64,000 bases of DNA from an uncultured Alphaproteobacteria bacterium (GCA_910585375.1 CAJUCZ010000002.1:59994-123993), one strand, 5' to 3'; counted from the first letter of the stretch, positions 8,248 through 17,829 are shown. A program made the numbers and translations. Notes: a model not told the origin generated them from the sequence alone.

Positions 8248-8981
8248 ATCATGGCCATTCCGCCATTAATATTAATAGTCTGTCCCGTAATATATTGCGC
8301 TTCATCAGACGCAAGGAATGCAACAACGTTTGCAATATCCTGAGCTTCACCAAGCTTGCCTTCCGGAATTTTGGCCAAAAGAGCGGCTTTAACATCATCT
8401 GGCAAAACATCTGTCATCGGCGTGCGGATAAAGCCCGGAGCAATTGAGTTTACGGTAATGCCGCGCGAACCGACTTCCTGAGCCAGACATTTGTTCATGG
8501 CAATCATACCGGCCTTGGAAGCGGAATAGTTGGCCTGACCGGCATTTCCGGTAACGCCGACAACCGAGGCAATACCGATAATACGACCGAAACGGCGCTT
8601 CATCATGCCGCGAACGGCAGCTTTTGCCAATTTGAAACCGGCTGAAAGGTTAACATCCAAAACCAGTTGCCAGTCTTCATCACTCATTCTGATAAAGAGA
8701 TTGTCGCGTGTCAAACCGGCATTGTTTACCAAAATATCAATACGGCCAAGTTTTTCCTCAACTTTTTCAACCAAAGATTTTACATCTTCAGGATTTGTCA
8801 GGTTGGCGGTAAAAACCTCAACATTGGAACCCAACTCTTCCTTCAGCTTAAGCATCGGCTCTTCACGCATATCGGTCAAAGCCAGAGTTGCCCCCTGAGC
8901 ATGCAGCGTACGGGCGATTTTATCACCCAGTCCGCCGGCGGCACCGGTAATCAGGGCAACTTTTCCATCTAATCTAAACAT
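8244..8981 (-). CDS. fabG: 3-oxoacyl-ACP reductase FabG
   Basis: NADPH-dependent reduction of beta-ketoacyl-ACP in fatty acid elongation. Its 245 residues are typical. Visible are the cofactor loop TGAAGGLG (12–19), NNAG (86–89), the catalytic Ser139, Tyr152 and Lys156 in NYSASK, and the C-terminal TGQTININGGMAMI. It lies 24 bases after fabD on the same strand. acpP and fabF, which usually follow in alphaproteobacteria, are absent here: the gene runs into repeat copy C. Confidence 0.95.
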   Translation of the reverse strand: MFRLDGKVALITGAAGGLGDKIARTLHAQGATLALTDMREEPMLKLKEELGSNVEVFTANLTNPEDVKSLVEKVEEKLGRIDILVNNAGLTRDNLFIRMSDEDWQLVLDVNLSAGFKLAKAAVRGMMKRRFGRIIGIASVVGVTGNAGQANYSASKAGMIAMNKCLAQEVGSRGITVNSIAPGFIRTPMTDVLPDDVKAALLAKIPEGKLGEAQDIANVVAFLASDEAQYITGQTININGGMAMI

Positions 8982-9005
8982 ATATTTTCTCCATATTGTA
9001 ATGAG

Positions 9006-9950
9006 TTAAAAACTTTTTGCGAGTTCTTCGATTTCAGCAGGCGAACCGGCTGATACGGTACTGATTTCTTTGTCGCTTCTCTTAATAATTCCCGAAAGCA
9101 CTTTACCGGCACCCAACTCAACGGCATTGGTAACGCCTTGCTCTTTCATATAAATAACGGTTTCACGCCAACGGACGGATCCGGTAACCTGCTCAACCAA
9201 ATGCTTTACAATTTCCTTCTCATCAGTAACGGCCTCAGCCAACACATTGGCAATCAGCGGAATTTGCGGCTTATGAGCTTCAACCTCAGCCAGAGCTCTG
9301 GCCATAACTTCGGCCGCCGGCCCCATCAACGGGCTGTGAAAAGGTGCGCTGACCGGCAGTTTGATACATCTTTTGGCACCAAATTCCGGCGCGATCTCAA
9401 CAGCTTTTTCAATTGCCTGAATATGCCCGCTCAAAACGACCTGACCGTCGGCATTGTCATTGGCCGCCACACAGGTATATCCGCCTTCGGAACAAGCCTC
9501 TGCCAGAGCCACGACATCCTTGAAAGACACACCGATAACGGCAGCCATACCGCCCACGCCGACCGGCACGGCTTTTTGCATGGCATCGCCGCGCGTTCTG
9601 AGCAATCTGGCTGTATCAGCCAAAGAAAACACACCGGCGGCACAAGCAGCGGAATACTCGCCGAGAGAATGTCCGGCAACAAAACTGGCCTTGTCTTTGA
9701 GCAACACACCAAACTCTTTTTCCAATACTCTGACAACGGCCATCGAGTGAGCCATCAAAGCCGGCTGCGCATTGGTCGTCAGCGTCAAATCACTTTCCGG
9801 CCCTTCAGACATAATCTTAAACAAATCCTGCGAAAGAGCGTCGTTAACTTCCTGAAAGACCTCTTTGGCCGACTTAAAATTTTCTGCCAATTCCTTGCCC
9901 ATGCCCACAAATTGTGAGCCCTGACCCGGGAATACAAAAGCATATTTCAT
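9006..9950 (-). CDS. fabD: Malonyl-CoA:ACP transacylase FabD
   Basis: Loads malonyl groups onto acyl carrier protein for fatty acid synthesis. The 314-residue protein begins with FVFPGQGSQ, has the nucleophile Ser95 in GHSLGEYSA, and the catalytic His in APFHSPLM near residue 207. AGAGG precedes the ATG. It heads a fabD–fabG unit divergent from ftsK. A TTGACT at 10012–10007 on this strand could be its -35, but the -10 is poor. Confidence 0.95.
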   Translation of the reverse strand: MKYAFVFPGQGSQFVGMGKELAENFKSAKEVFQEVNDALSQDLFKIMSEGPESDLTLTTNAQPALMAHSMAVVRVLEKEFGVLLKDKASFVAGHSLGEYSAACAAGVFSLADTARLLRTRGDAMQKAVPVGVGGMAAVIGVSFKDVVALAEACSEGGYTCVAANDNADGQVVLSGHIQAIEKAVEIAPEFGAKRCIKLPVSAPFHSPLMGPAAEVMARALAEVEAHKPQIPLIANVLAEAVTDEKEIVKHLVEQVTGSVRWRETVIYMKEQGVTNAVELGAGKVLSGIIKRSDKEISTVSAGSPAEIEELAKSF

Positions 9951-10150
9951 TAAAACCTCTTTATTCTTATTAATATCGCGTTAAGGTTTATCGATTATTG
10001 TTATAAAGTCAAGACAAAAACCCATTTTATACTATCGCAAAGCAGCAACAGAGAAAGAAAAAACGGCTGAAATTTATTGCCAAAATTAAGAATTCTTTGA
10101 GAATTTCCGGCATATAATCCAGCCAAAACAAAGAAAACGGATATCTGATC

Positions 10151-12430
10151 ATGGCCAAGAAAAAGAAAAAAGAAAAAAGTTTTATTGTCAAAACCCTCTG
10201 GCGTTTCTGGGGTGCACTGTTGCTTCTGCTTTCGGTATATGCCTTGCTGAGCTGTGCCTTTTATCATATTGATGACAATTCTTTTCTGCTGGCTTCCGCA
10301 ACACCGGTCAAAAACTTTTTAGGACACGGCGGCGCAAACACGGCCGCTTTCATCTTCAATTATTTCGGCATAGCGCTTTTTCCTTTTTTATGCGCCGCTC
10401 TCTTCTGGGGTTTTAGCCTGATACGCCTGAAAAGGATGGAATTTGCAATCTGCCGCTCTTTGTCTTTTATTTTCGGCATTTTAACATTTTCCATGTTTTT
10501 AAGCCTTCTGCCCGACGTTACCGGAACTTTCCGGCTCGGCGGCACGGTCGGCAATTTGTTTGCCGGACATACCCTGACCTTATTCAAAAAGTTTTACGTT
10601 TATGGCTATGCCGATTGGATTTTCGGCACGATATTATTGCTGTCTTCAATATTCTTCTTCAACTTTGCCGCCGGAATCACATATCGCAACTGGTTTGCCC
10701 TTGGCCGCCGCATTGCCGGCTGGATTAAAACCGCCGCTTTATGGACTGTTGCCGCTTTCCGCTATATTTTCAGCTTTGCACCGCAATACCGCGAAGAAAA
10801 TCCGGCAAAAACGGAAAAAGAAAAATCTCCGCGCCGCAAAAAAGAAAAAGCCGCCAGAGAAGAGAAAAAAGAACCCGGATTTGAAAAGTCCAAACCCTTC
10901 ACGCCGGAACCCGCCGGCGACAACTACCAATACCCAAGCATGGACATCTTGTCCAAACCCAAAGAAAAAAGCACCCATACCGTCAGCCAGAAAGAACTGG
11001 ATAAAATCGCACTCGATTTGGAAAACGTCCTGCAGGAATTCGGTATTAACGGCAAAATCGTCAAAATCCGCCCCGGACCGGTCGTCACGCTTTATGAACT
11101 TGAACCTGCTCCCGGCACCAAAACTGCCCGCGTTATCAGTCTGGCAGACGATATTGCCCGCTCAATGAGCGCCGTTTCCGTCCGCATTGCCGTTGTTCCG
11201 GGCAGCAACACCATTGGTATTGAAATGCCGAACCCGACCCGCGAAATCGTCTACCTGCGCGAATTGCTTGACAGCGACGAATTTCAAAATGCCAAAGGTG
11301 CATTAACCGTCACGCTGGGCAAAGACATCGGCGGCAAAAACATTTATGCCGACCTTGCCAAAATGCCGCACCTACTGGTTGCCGGTACGACCGGTTCCGG
11401 TAAATCCGTCGGCGTCAACACCATGATTCTGTCGCTGTTGTATAAAATGCGTCCCGATGAATGCAAACTCATCATGATTGACCCGAAAATGCTCGAATTT
11501 TCGTTATATAACGGAATTCCGCACCTGTTGACACCGGTTATTACAGATCCGGCCAAAGCGGTTATCGGCTTAAAATGGGCGGTCAAGGAAATGGAAGACC
11601 GCTACCGTGCCATGGCTCAACTGAACGTCCGCAACATTTCCGGTTATAATCAGAAACTGCGCGAGCTTAAAGCCAGCGGACAAAAGATAAAACGCACCAT
11701 ACAAACCGGATTTGATGCCGAGACCGGCGCGCCGATTTATGAAGAACAAGACTTAGACCTTACGCCGCTGCCTTATATTGTCATTATTGTTGATGAAATG
11801 GCCGACCTGATGCTTGTCGCCGGCAAAGAAGTTGAAGCCGCCATCCAGCGGCTGGCACAAATGGCGCGTGCCGCCGGCCTGCACCTGATTATGTCCACCC
11901 AGCGCCCGTCCGTAGACGTCATCACCGGCACTATCAAAGCTAACTTCCCGACCCGCATAAGCTTTCAGGTTACTTCCAAAATCGACAGCCGTACCATTCT
12001 GGGCGAACAAGGCGCCGAACAACTGCTCGGCATGGGTGATATGCTCTATATGCCGGCCGGCCAACGCCCGTTGCGCGTTCACGCCGGATTCGTCAAAGAC
12101 AGTGAGATTGAAAGCATCGTCGAATTCTTAAAAGCGCAAAAAGCACCGGAATATGTTGAAGGCGTAACTGAAGGACAGCTGAACGAAAAAGACAGCGGTG
12201 CCGTCTTTGACAAAGGCAACTTCGGCGGAGGCACCGGCGGCGGGGAAGATGATTTGTATGCTCAGGCCGTAGCCATCGTCAAAAACGATAAAAAAACCTC
12301 CATCAGCTATGTCCAGCGCCGTCTGAGAATTGGGTATAACAAAGCGGCAACATTGATTGAGCGCATGGAAGAAGAAGGCATTATCAGCGCCCCCGACCAT
12401 GCCGGCAAACGGGAAATTCTGGAAGGATAA
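10151..12430 (+). CDS. ftsK: DNA translocase FtsK
   Basis: Membrane-anchored hexameric DNA pump that clears chromosome ends through the division septum. Four hydrophobic segments lie in the first ~190 residues after a lysine-rich start; a charged linker follows (about 215–265). The motor has Walker A GTTGSGKS near residue 415 and Walker B IIVDEMADL near 545. The C-terminal winged-helix gamma domain (KTSISYVQRRLRIGYNKAA) would read KOPS-type sequences. At 759 residues it has a short linker compared with E. coli FtsK, as is common in alphaproteobacteria. The next gene starts 35 bases later. Confidence 0.95.
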   Translation: MAKKKKKEKSFIVKTLWRFWGALLLLLSVYALLSCAFYHIDDNSFLLASATPVKNFLGHGGANTAAFIFNYFGIALFPFLCAALFWGFSLIRLKRMEFAICRSLSFIFGILTFSMFLSLLPDVTGTFRLGGTVGNLFAGHTLTLFKKFYVYGYADWIFGTILLLSSIFFFNFAAGITYRNWFALGRRIAGWIKTAALWTVAAFRYIFSFAPQYREENPAKTEKEKSPRRKKEKAAREEKKEPGFEKSKPFTPEPAGDNYQYPSMDILSKPKEKSTHTVSQKELDKIALDLENVLQEFGINGKIVKIRPGPVVTLYELEPAPGTKTARVISLADDIARSMSAVSVRIAVVPGSNTIGIEMPNPTREIVYLRELLDSDEFQNAKGALTVTLGKDIGGKNIYADLAKMPHLLVAGTTGSGKSVGVNTMILSLLYKMRPDECKLIMIDPKMLEFSLYNGIPHLLTPVITDPAKAVIGLKWAVKEMEDRYRAMAQLNVRNISGYNQKLRELKASGQKIKRTIQTGFDAETGAPIYEEQDLDLTPLPYIVIIVDEMADLMLVAGKEVEAAIQRLAQMARAAGLHLIMSTQRPSVDVITGTIKANFPTRISFQVTSKIDSRTILGEQGAEQLLGMGDMLYMPAGQRPLRVHAGFVKDSEIESIVEFLKAQKAPEYVEGVTEGQLNEKDSGAVFDKGNFGGGTGGGEDDLYAQAVAIVKNDKKTSISYVQRRLRIGYNKAATLIERMEEEGIISAPDHAGKREILEG

Positions 12431-12464
12431 CCTGGCTTTACAATCCCAATAACAAGGAAAATCA

Positions 12465-12986
12465 ATGACCAGAGAATTCAAGGTTTCTAAATCCCGTTGT
12501 TACATTATCAGTTTTATAACATTTTCAGCGGTTCTTTCTTGTGGCATCCTTCTTTTTCTTTACGCGGGAAATCCTAAAAAAAACATAGATCTCATTTTCT
12601 GTGGTATTATTTGTTTATTTTCCTCATATCAGTGCTTAAAATTTTTACAGTTCGGAAATCAAAAAAAATCTATCTTAAGCATAACCCCGCAAGGAATTAT
12701 AGATAACCTTTGCAAATATGGCTTTATCCACTATTCCGAAATTATAAATATCGAACTGATAACCTACAAAAATAATAAAATGATAGAAATTAATGTTTAT
12801 GACCTCAGTAATATTTTACAAAGACTATCAAAGTTCCAACAATTTTACAAAAAAATAGACAGGCCATTTTTCAGAAACAATATTCGAATCCCTACCTTTA
12901 TTTTTCAAGATGATCCCAAGGAGATTGTCAATACTCTCCGCAATGCCTTAAACGAATATCAGCACCAAACAACAAATAATAACTAA
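12465..12986 (+). CDS. Small two-helix membrane protein, possible PH-like domain
   Basis: Function unknown. The 173 residues have two adjacent membrane segments (about 13–35 and 42–62), then a soluble domain starting ILSITPQGIIDN and GFIHYSEIINIEL. This pattern, a helical hairpin followed by a strand-rich domain with PEG/PQG and a later YSEI, resembles STM3941-type and other PH-like membrane proteins; that match is tentative. AAGGAAAATCA precedes the ATG. The gene is more AT-rich than ftsK upstream. Confidence 0.55.
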   Translation: MTREFKVSKSRCYIISFITFSAVLSCGILLFLYAGNPKKNIDLIFCGIICLFSSYQCLKFLQFGNQKKSILSITPQGIIDNLCKYGFIHYSEIINIELITYKNNKMIEINVYDLSNILQRLSKFQQFYKKIDRPFFRNNIRIPTFIFQDDPKEIVNTLRNALNEYQHQTTNNN

Positions 12987-12993
12987 CTCTGTG

Positions 12994-13060
12994 TCTCTGG
13001 AAAGTCTTGGCAAGCGCAGAAAGCGTAAGCAACCGCAGCAAGCCTGGATGCCTAAGTCAG
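12994..13060. repeat. Shared spacer module (partial copy)
   Basis: TCTTGGCAAGCGCAGAAAGC followed by GTAAGCAACCGCAGCAAGCC and GGATGCCTAAG. The same module occurs at 41500–41560 and 49784–49838, and a diverged version at 27824–27880. It directly abuts palindromic copy D. Confidence 0.7.
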
Positions 13061-13140
13061 ATAATAAGAAAAAAGAATTTTAGCGACAGAAGTGTACGTA
13101 GTGGTACATGACTTAGCTAAAATTCTTTTTTCTGTATTAG
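13061..13140. repeat. Nested palindromic repeat, copy D
   Basis: ATAATAAG at the left and CTGTATTA at the right enclose a near-perfect stem (AAAAAAGAATTTTAGC against GCTAAAATTCTTTTTT). The loop reads GACAGAAGTGTACGTA–GTGGTACATGACTTA. Confidence 0.8.
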
Positions 13141-13147
13141 GGTTTTA

Positions 13148-13273
13148 TAAAAACGCGGAGAAAGAGGCTGGTAATAAGAAATAAAAAAGGAAGTACCGCA
13201 GCGTACATAGTAGTACGTGAGGAAACTTCCTTTTGCTATTTCTGTATTAATAGCCCTTTATACGCGTTTTTTA
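13148..13273. repeat. Nested palindromic repeat, copy E, at the hppA 3' end
   Basis: Outer arms TAAAAACGCG and CGCGTTTTTTA, the right one including the hppA stop codon. Inside are TAATAAGAAAT, a stem AAAAAGGAAGT against ACTTCCTTTT, and a loop GCAGCGTACATAGTAGTACGTGAGG. Likely forms a large hairpin at the end of the hppA mRNA. Confidence 0.8.
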
Positions 13274-15682
13274 TATTTTCATCTTGTAGAAGGACCGATA
13301 TACAAATATCAACCCCAACAATAAGAAGAAAATACCCAGCCCCAGAGAAACACATCTCGGAGCGGCAACAGCCATTTCTACTGCCAGCAATCCGAACAAA
13401 GTCGTAAACTTGATAATCGGATTGAGAGCAACGGAAGACGTATCTTTGAACGGATCACCGACCGTATCGCCGACAACAGTAGCGTCATGCAACGGCGTAC
13501 CTTTCTCATTCAAATCAACCTCAACCACTTTCTTGGCATTATCCCATGCGCCGCCGGCATTCGCCATAAACAGCGCTTGGAACAAACCAAACACGGCAAT
13601 TGAAATCAGATAGCTTGCAAACAGGTTTGCATCAAAGCAGGCAAACGCAATCGTAAAAGAAAAGATTACGATAAAGATGTTAAACATGCCCTTTTGCGCA
13701 TAGATTGTGCAAATTTTTACAACTTTCTGAGAATCTTTCTTAGACGCAGCTTTTTTACCGTCAAGTTTGATGTGACTCTTAATAAAGTCAACCGCTCGGT
13801 AAGCACCGGTCGAAACCGCCTGCATGGAAGCGCCCGAGAACCAGTAAATCACCGCACCGCCGAGAATCAGGCCGAACAGAACTTGCGGATCCAGCAGATT
13901 AAGCTTCAGGTTCAACAGCAAAATGATTGAGAAAATCATCGTTGTAGCTCCGATAACCGCCGTACCGATAAGAACCGGCTTGGCCGTTGCCTTAAAGGTG
14001 TTTCCGGCACTGTCATTAGCTTCCAGCAAATGCTTTCCTTGCTCAAAATTCGGTTTAAATCCGTATTTTTTCTCAATCTCTTTGTCCACGTTTTTAACGC
14101 TTTCAATCTGAGACAGCTCAAAAACGGACTGTGCATTGTCGGTAACCGGACCATAGCTGTCTACGGCAATAGTCACCGGCCCCATGCCAAGCATCCCGAA
14201 TGCCACCAGACCGAAAGCAAAAACCGACGGATAAACCATAAAGTCGCCCAAACCGGACTGCGCGGTAAAGAAAGCGATAACCATCAAACCGACCATGACC
14301 ATTCCCTGCCAGAAAGCGGAAAAGTTACCGGCAACGATACCGGAAATAATGTTCAGAGAAGCACCGGCTTCACGGCTGGATTTGACGATTTCCTGAACAT
14401 GCTGTGACTTGGACGATGTAAAGATTTTGGTAAACTCCGGAATCAGAGCCGCCGCCAAAGTACCGCAGCTGATAATCAGAGAAAGACGCCACCACAAATC
14501 CGGACTGATATCGCCGATCATCACATAAGAAACACCAAAAGTGACGGCAATCGAAATGATTGAAGTAAACCAGATCAGGCTTGTCAGCGGTTTTTCAAAA
14601 TCAAAGAATTCTTTTTTGCCGTAAAGGGCAGAAGAAACTTTATTGTTAAACCAGTAAGAAATCAGCGATGTAATAATCATCAGGATACGCATTGCAAAAA
14701 TCCAGACAATCAGACGAGCCTGAAAATCAATACCGTTCGGCATCAACGCCAAATCGCCGTTCGGGGCATACATCATGCCGGCACCGAGAACGATAAAGCT
14801 GATAAGAGCCACGCCGGTCACGCCGTAAGTTTCAAAACCATCGGCAGTGGGTCCGACGGAGTCGCCGGCATTATCACCGGTACAGTCGGCAATCACTCCC
14901 GGATTGCGAACGTCATCCTCACCGATTTTGAAAATAATCTTCATCAGGTCGGCCCCAATATCGGCAATCTTTGTAAAAATGCCGCCGCAAATACGCAAAG
15001 CTGCCGCACCCAGAGATTCGCCGATGGCAAATCCGATAAAGCAGGCGCCGGCGCTTTCTTTCGGCACAAACAAAAGAATGGCAATCATCATAATCAGCTC
15101 AACGCAAATCAGCAAAACGCCGATAGACATGCCGGAACGCAACGGCAGGCTCATAACCTTATAAGCCTTGGCTTCCAAAGAAGAAAAAGCCGTTCGGGCA
15201 TTGGCATAGTTGTTAATGCGCATACCGAACCAAGCCACGGAATAAGAACCGAGAATTCCCAAAACTGACCAGGAAAGAATAGTCAGAACTTTGGGCATCG
15301 GCGTTGCGTTAAGATAATAGAAATAGTAGAAAATACAGACCGCAATAAACACTTCCAGAACCAACAGCAGTTTAGCCTGTTGTTTCATATAAGTTTTGCA
15401 GGTTGCATAAATCAGTTCCGAAACCTTCAGCATGGCATCATGAGCCGGCATTTTTTTGATCTTAAGAAACTCATACAAACCAAAAAGCATACCCAAAACA
15501 CAGATACTCATGCCATACAGCAAAATCTGCGAACCCAGAACAGAATAACCGAAGATGTTGTATTCCACATCCAAAGACGGAATTTTGAGGTCAATTTCAG
15601 AAGCATATGCCCCCTGAACAACCCCGACCAGCGCCAGCATCAGCGCACCGGCAAAGGTCTTAAAATTTTTCAAACCAAACAT
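13271..15682 (-). CDS. hppA: Membrane-bound proton-translocating pyrophosphatase
   Basis: Couples pyrophosphate hydrolysis to ion pumping across the inner membrane. The 803 residues contain about 16 hydrophobic segments. Active-site motifs include GDNAGDSVGPTADGFETYG (near 270–290) and the C-terminal GDTVGDPFKDTSSVALN. At the position that separates the two classes, GNTFKA has a Lys, which in this family predicts K+-independent activity. A cleavable-looking N-terminal segment ending AYAS precedes the first helix. AAGGAAAA lies before the ATG. The motif GDSVGPTADGF departs from the more common GDCAGMAADLF, so it belongs to a less usual branch; ion specificity is not certain. Confidence 0.9.
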   Translation of the reverse strand: MFGLKNFKTFAGALMLALVGVVQGAYASEIDLKIPSLDVEYNIFGYSVLGSQILLYGMSICVLGMLFGLYEFLKIKKMPAHDAMLKVSELIYATCKTYMKQQAKLLLVLEVFIAVCIFYYFYYLNATPMPKVLTILSWSVLGILGSYSVAWFGMRINNYANARTAFSSLEAKAYKVMSLPLRSGMSIGVLLICVELIMMIAILLFVPKESAGACFIGFAIGESLGAAALRICGGIFTKIADIGADLMKIIFKIGEDDVRNPGVIADCTGDNAGDSVGPTADGFETYGVTGVALISFIVLGAGMMYAPNGDLALMPNGIDFQARLIVWIFAMRILMIITSLISYWFNNKVSSALYGKKEFFDFEKPLTSLIWFTSIISIAVTFGVSYVMIGDISPDLWWRLSLIISCGTLAAALIPEFTKIFTSSKSQHVQEIVKSSREAGASLNIISGIVAGNFSAFWQGMVMVGLMVIAFFTAQSGLGDFMVYPSVFAFGLVAFGMLGMGPVTIAVDSYGPVTDNAQSVFELSQIESVKNVDKEIEKKYGFKPNFEQGKHLLEANDSAGNTFKATAKPVLIGTAVIGATTMIFSIILLLNLKLNLLDPQVLFGLILGGAVIYWFSGASMQAVSTGAYRAVDFIKSHIKLDGKKAASKKDSQKVVKICTIYAQKGMFNIFIVIFSFTIAFACFDANLFASYLISIAVFGLFQALFMANAGGAWDNAKKVVEVDLNEKGTPLHDATVVGDTVGDPFKDTSSVALNPIIKFTTLFGLLAVEMAVAAPRCVSLGLGIFFLLLGLIFVYRSFYKMKI

Positions 15683-15911
15683 ATAATTTTCCTTATAGTT
15701 GATATTAACAAACCAACAGAAGCCAGACAGTTTCCCGCTGTGGTTATACCCGATATCTTATTCTTTTTTTCTAAACAATAGGTTAAGAATCGGCAAATAT
15801 AATTTTCTGGCTCAGTCAACCAAAATATTATTGGAAAAGAAAAAGATTTATTTTGGAATTGTCCTTTGCCTGTGCTATGATAATTGTTGAATGATTTTGA
15901 GGAGACTGACG

Positions 15912-16169
15912 ATGAAAAAATTATTGATATTAGGGGCATTGCTGGCTGTTGGCGCCTGCGCCGCTTCAGAACCGAAAGTAAAAGAAACCTATCCCTACGG
16001 CATGAACGAAAAAGAATGGAACCAGCTTTCCATAAAAGACAAAGCTGCCATCCGCAGAGATTTTTATTTCTATGAAAAAGGCTCGACTTCTTTTGTCAAT
16101 CCGCAACTTGTTGTCGAAGGCCGTCAGGACAGCAATCAAAATGTTTTTTTAAAACAGGAAAACAAATAG
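15912..16169 (+). CDS. Small secreted lipoprotein
   Basis: An 85-residue protein with a lipoprotein signal: MKKLLILGALLAVGAC, lipid-modified Cys16. GAGGAG nine bases before the ATG at 15912 picks this start over one seven codons earlier. The mature part (about 70 residues) is charged, with EKEWNQLSIKDKAAIRRDF. No family recognised. A terminator follows. Divergent from hppA. Confidence 0.75.
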   Translation: MKKLLILGALLAVGACAASEPKVKETYPYGMNEKEWNQLSIKDKAAIRRDFYFYEKGSTSFVNPQLVVEGRQDSNQNVFLKQENK

Positions 16170-16207
16170 ACCGACAAAAAAAGAAAACGTTAATCGGTCG
16201 ATAAAAT

Positions 16208-16232
16208 AAAAACCCCGCTTTTTGGGGTTTTC
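16208..16232. terminator. Terminator after the lipoprotein gene
   Basis: AAAACCCC and GGGGTTTT around GCTTTTT, bidirectional in form, ending eight bases before the convergent muramidase gene. A weaker GACCGA/TCGGTC pair lies just before it. Confidence 0.8.
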
Positions 16233-16239
16233 ATTTTGC

Positions 16240-17829
16240 CTATCTTCCGCGGGCATCGTACATTGCCAGCCTCAAATTATTATCTTGCTGCAACGTTGCC
16301 ACAAACTTCCCTTTAAATTTGCCGGCTCGGTTCATCAGCCCGTTGTAATCATTTGTTTTTTCTCCGCCCCTTTTATGATGCTTATTAATAAAGTCAATCC
16401 GCGCTTTAACCATATGATCATAAAAATACTGCTCGTTTTTCGCTTTGCCGGCAATACCGTTCGCCAGTTCCACAATTTTGTCCGTCCGTCGCACGTTCTT
16501 GCGTCCTCTGGCCTCATAAATTCCGTTGGCAATAATCTGTGACGCCGTCTTTGACGAATGGTTCACGCGAATGTCAAACAGCAATAAGGCAATGCTCTCA
16601 TTTTTAAAATCGCCGATTCTGTAATAATCATAAAAATCTTTTTTATAAATAAGCTCGCATTGCTCTTTATTCAGATTCTTAATATTTCCGGCAGTCGGGA
16701 AATCAAGTTCTTCCGCCAGTTTTTTATTATTCTTCCAAAAATTCTTTAAGGTAATGCTGGTAATTCCCATTTGGGTCGGATAATCCCATGACACATTGCG
16801 ATAACCGCCCTCATGTTTGAATACAACTCCCATAAAACGTTGAAATTTTTCATCATCCAACCCGTATTCCGCACGGATTTTTTGCGGCAGCTTTCCTTTT
16901 TTTACGGCTGTTTTTTCCAATGTTTTCTCTTTAATGCCGACTTTGATCTGCTCCGCTTTTTCACTTACCGCAATTCTTTTCTCCGACACAACCTTTTTCT
17001 TTGCCTGCACCTTCCTTTGTCCTTCAACCGGCTTAATCACCTCGGGCATAACGGCCGCTTTCATCTCCCTGGCATCAACTTCCGCTTTCGAAAGCTTTTC
17101 AGTCTTGTCTTTTGCCTTTTCCTTTTGCTTTTCCTGCAGCTGCTGATGAGCATACAAGCCGCCGGTCAGGGTTAATGTTGTCAGGGCTGCCCCGACAACA
17201 GCTTTTCTGGAAGCCTGACAAAACCGATCAGCCCCGATTCTGATGCGATGAGCTTTATCAGCTCGCTGTAACAAAATTTTTGCCCCGTTGTAAGCGGACT
17301 TCGCCCCCTTTGCCATAAAAGCGCCAAACGCTGCCGCCTTATCTTTAGCTTTTTCCCAAAGATAACGGTTGTAAACGTCTTCCATATTCTCAATATTGTC
17401 CAAACCGAGTTCGGTCAGCCGCCCCTGCCCGATACCGCATTCGTTAAGCTTTTGCATATAAGCTGCAGCCCGCCGATAATCCCGATACGCCGACCGCATA
17501 ATTCCGTCCGCAATATCGCAGTCTTTTTTATCGCTGTCCCGTTCGTCAAACGGCACCACGAAAGTCCCGCCGTTAAACACGATTTTACGCGGTTGAAGCC
17601 CGGCGTCTTTATAACGCGCGATATCCCGATACTGACGGCTGAAATAATCACGGACAAACTTCTTTTTTGCCTCACCTGCTTCTAAAGAACTTCTGATATA
17701 AAAACACGGAATAATAACCGGCCGGTTATCAATTGTCATAACCTGCGGCGTCATATTAAAACCGGCATATTCCCGTTTTAAAAAACGAAATACGGCATCA
17801 TTCGGAAGGTTATCGGCATTCTTGCTCAT
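16240..17829 (-). CDS. Membrane-anchored GH108-type muramidase
   Basis: A 529-residue protein from the ATG at 17829, which has GGAG upstream; an earlier ATG at 17880 lacks a site. Residues 1–200 are a charged domain of unknown type. A hydrophobic helix lies near 210–230 (AVVGAALTTLTLTGGLYA), then a Lys/Glu-rich stretch of about 100 residues. The C-terminal ~190 residues carry HEGGYRN…YPTQMGIT, the signature of glycoside hydrolase family 108 lysozymes (catalytic Glu in EGGY), followed by the helix region that normally binds peptidoglycan. GH108 is known mostly from phage lysins and secretion-system muramidases. The wall-cutting role is family inference. Confidence 0.7.
   Translation of the reverse strand: MSKNADNLPNDAVFRFLKREYAGFNMTPQVMTIDNRPVIIPCFYIRSSLEAGEAKKKFVRDYFSRQYRDIARYKDAGLQPRKIVFNGGTFVVPFDERDSDKKDCDIADGIMRSAYRDYRRAAAYMQKLNECGIGQGRLTELGLDNIENMEDVYNRYLWEKAKDKAAAFGAFMAKGAKSAYNGAKILLQRADKAHRIRIGADRFCQASRKAVVGAALTTLTLTGGLYAHQQLQEKQKEKAKDKTEKLSKAEVDAREMKAAVMPEVIKPVEGQRKVQAKKKVVSEKRIAVSEKAEQIKVGIKEKTLEKTAVKKGKLPQKIRAEYGLDDEKFQRFMGVVFKHEGGYRNVSWDYPTQMGITSITLKNFWKNNKKLAEELDFPTAGNIKNLNKEQCELIYKKDFYDYYRIGDFKNESIALLLFDIRVNHSSKTASQIIANGIYEARGRKNVRRTDKIVELANGIAGKAKNEQYFYDHMVKARIDFINKHHKRGGEKTNDYNGLMNRAGKFKGKFVATLQQDNNLRLAMYDARGR

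Noticed and set aside
9138..9917. 259-residue plus-strand frame antisense to fabD
   Set aside because: It lies wholly within a clear fabD gene with complete motifs; the composition is that of a shadow frame.
13061..13273. CRISPR array from the closely spaced repeats
   Set aside because: Units are palindromic, of unequal length, two or three per site, without regular unique spacers, and no cas genes are near.
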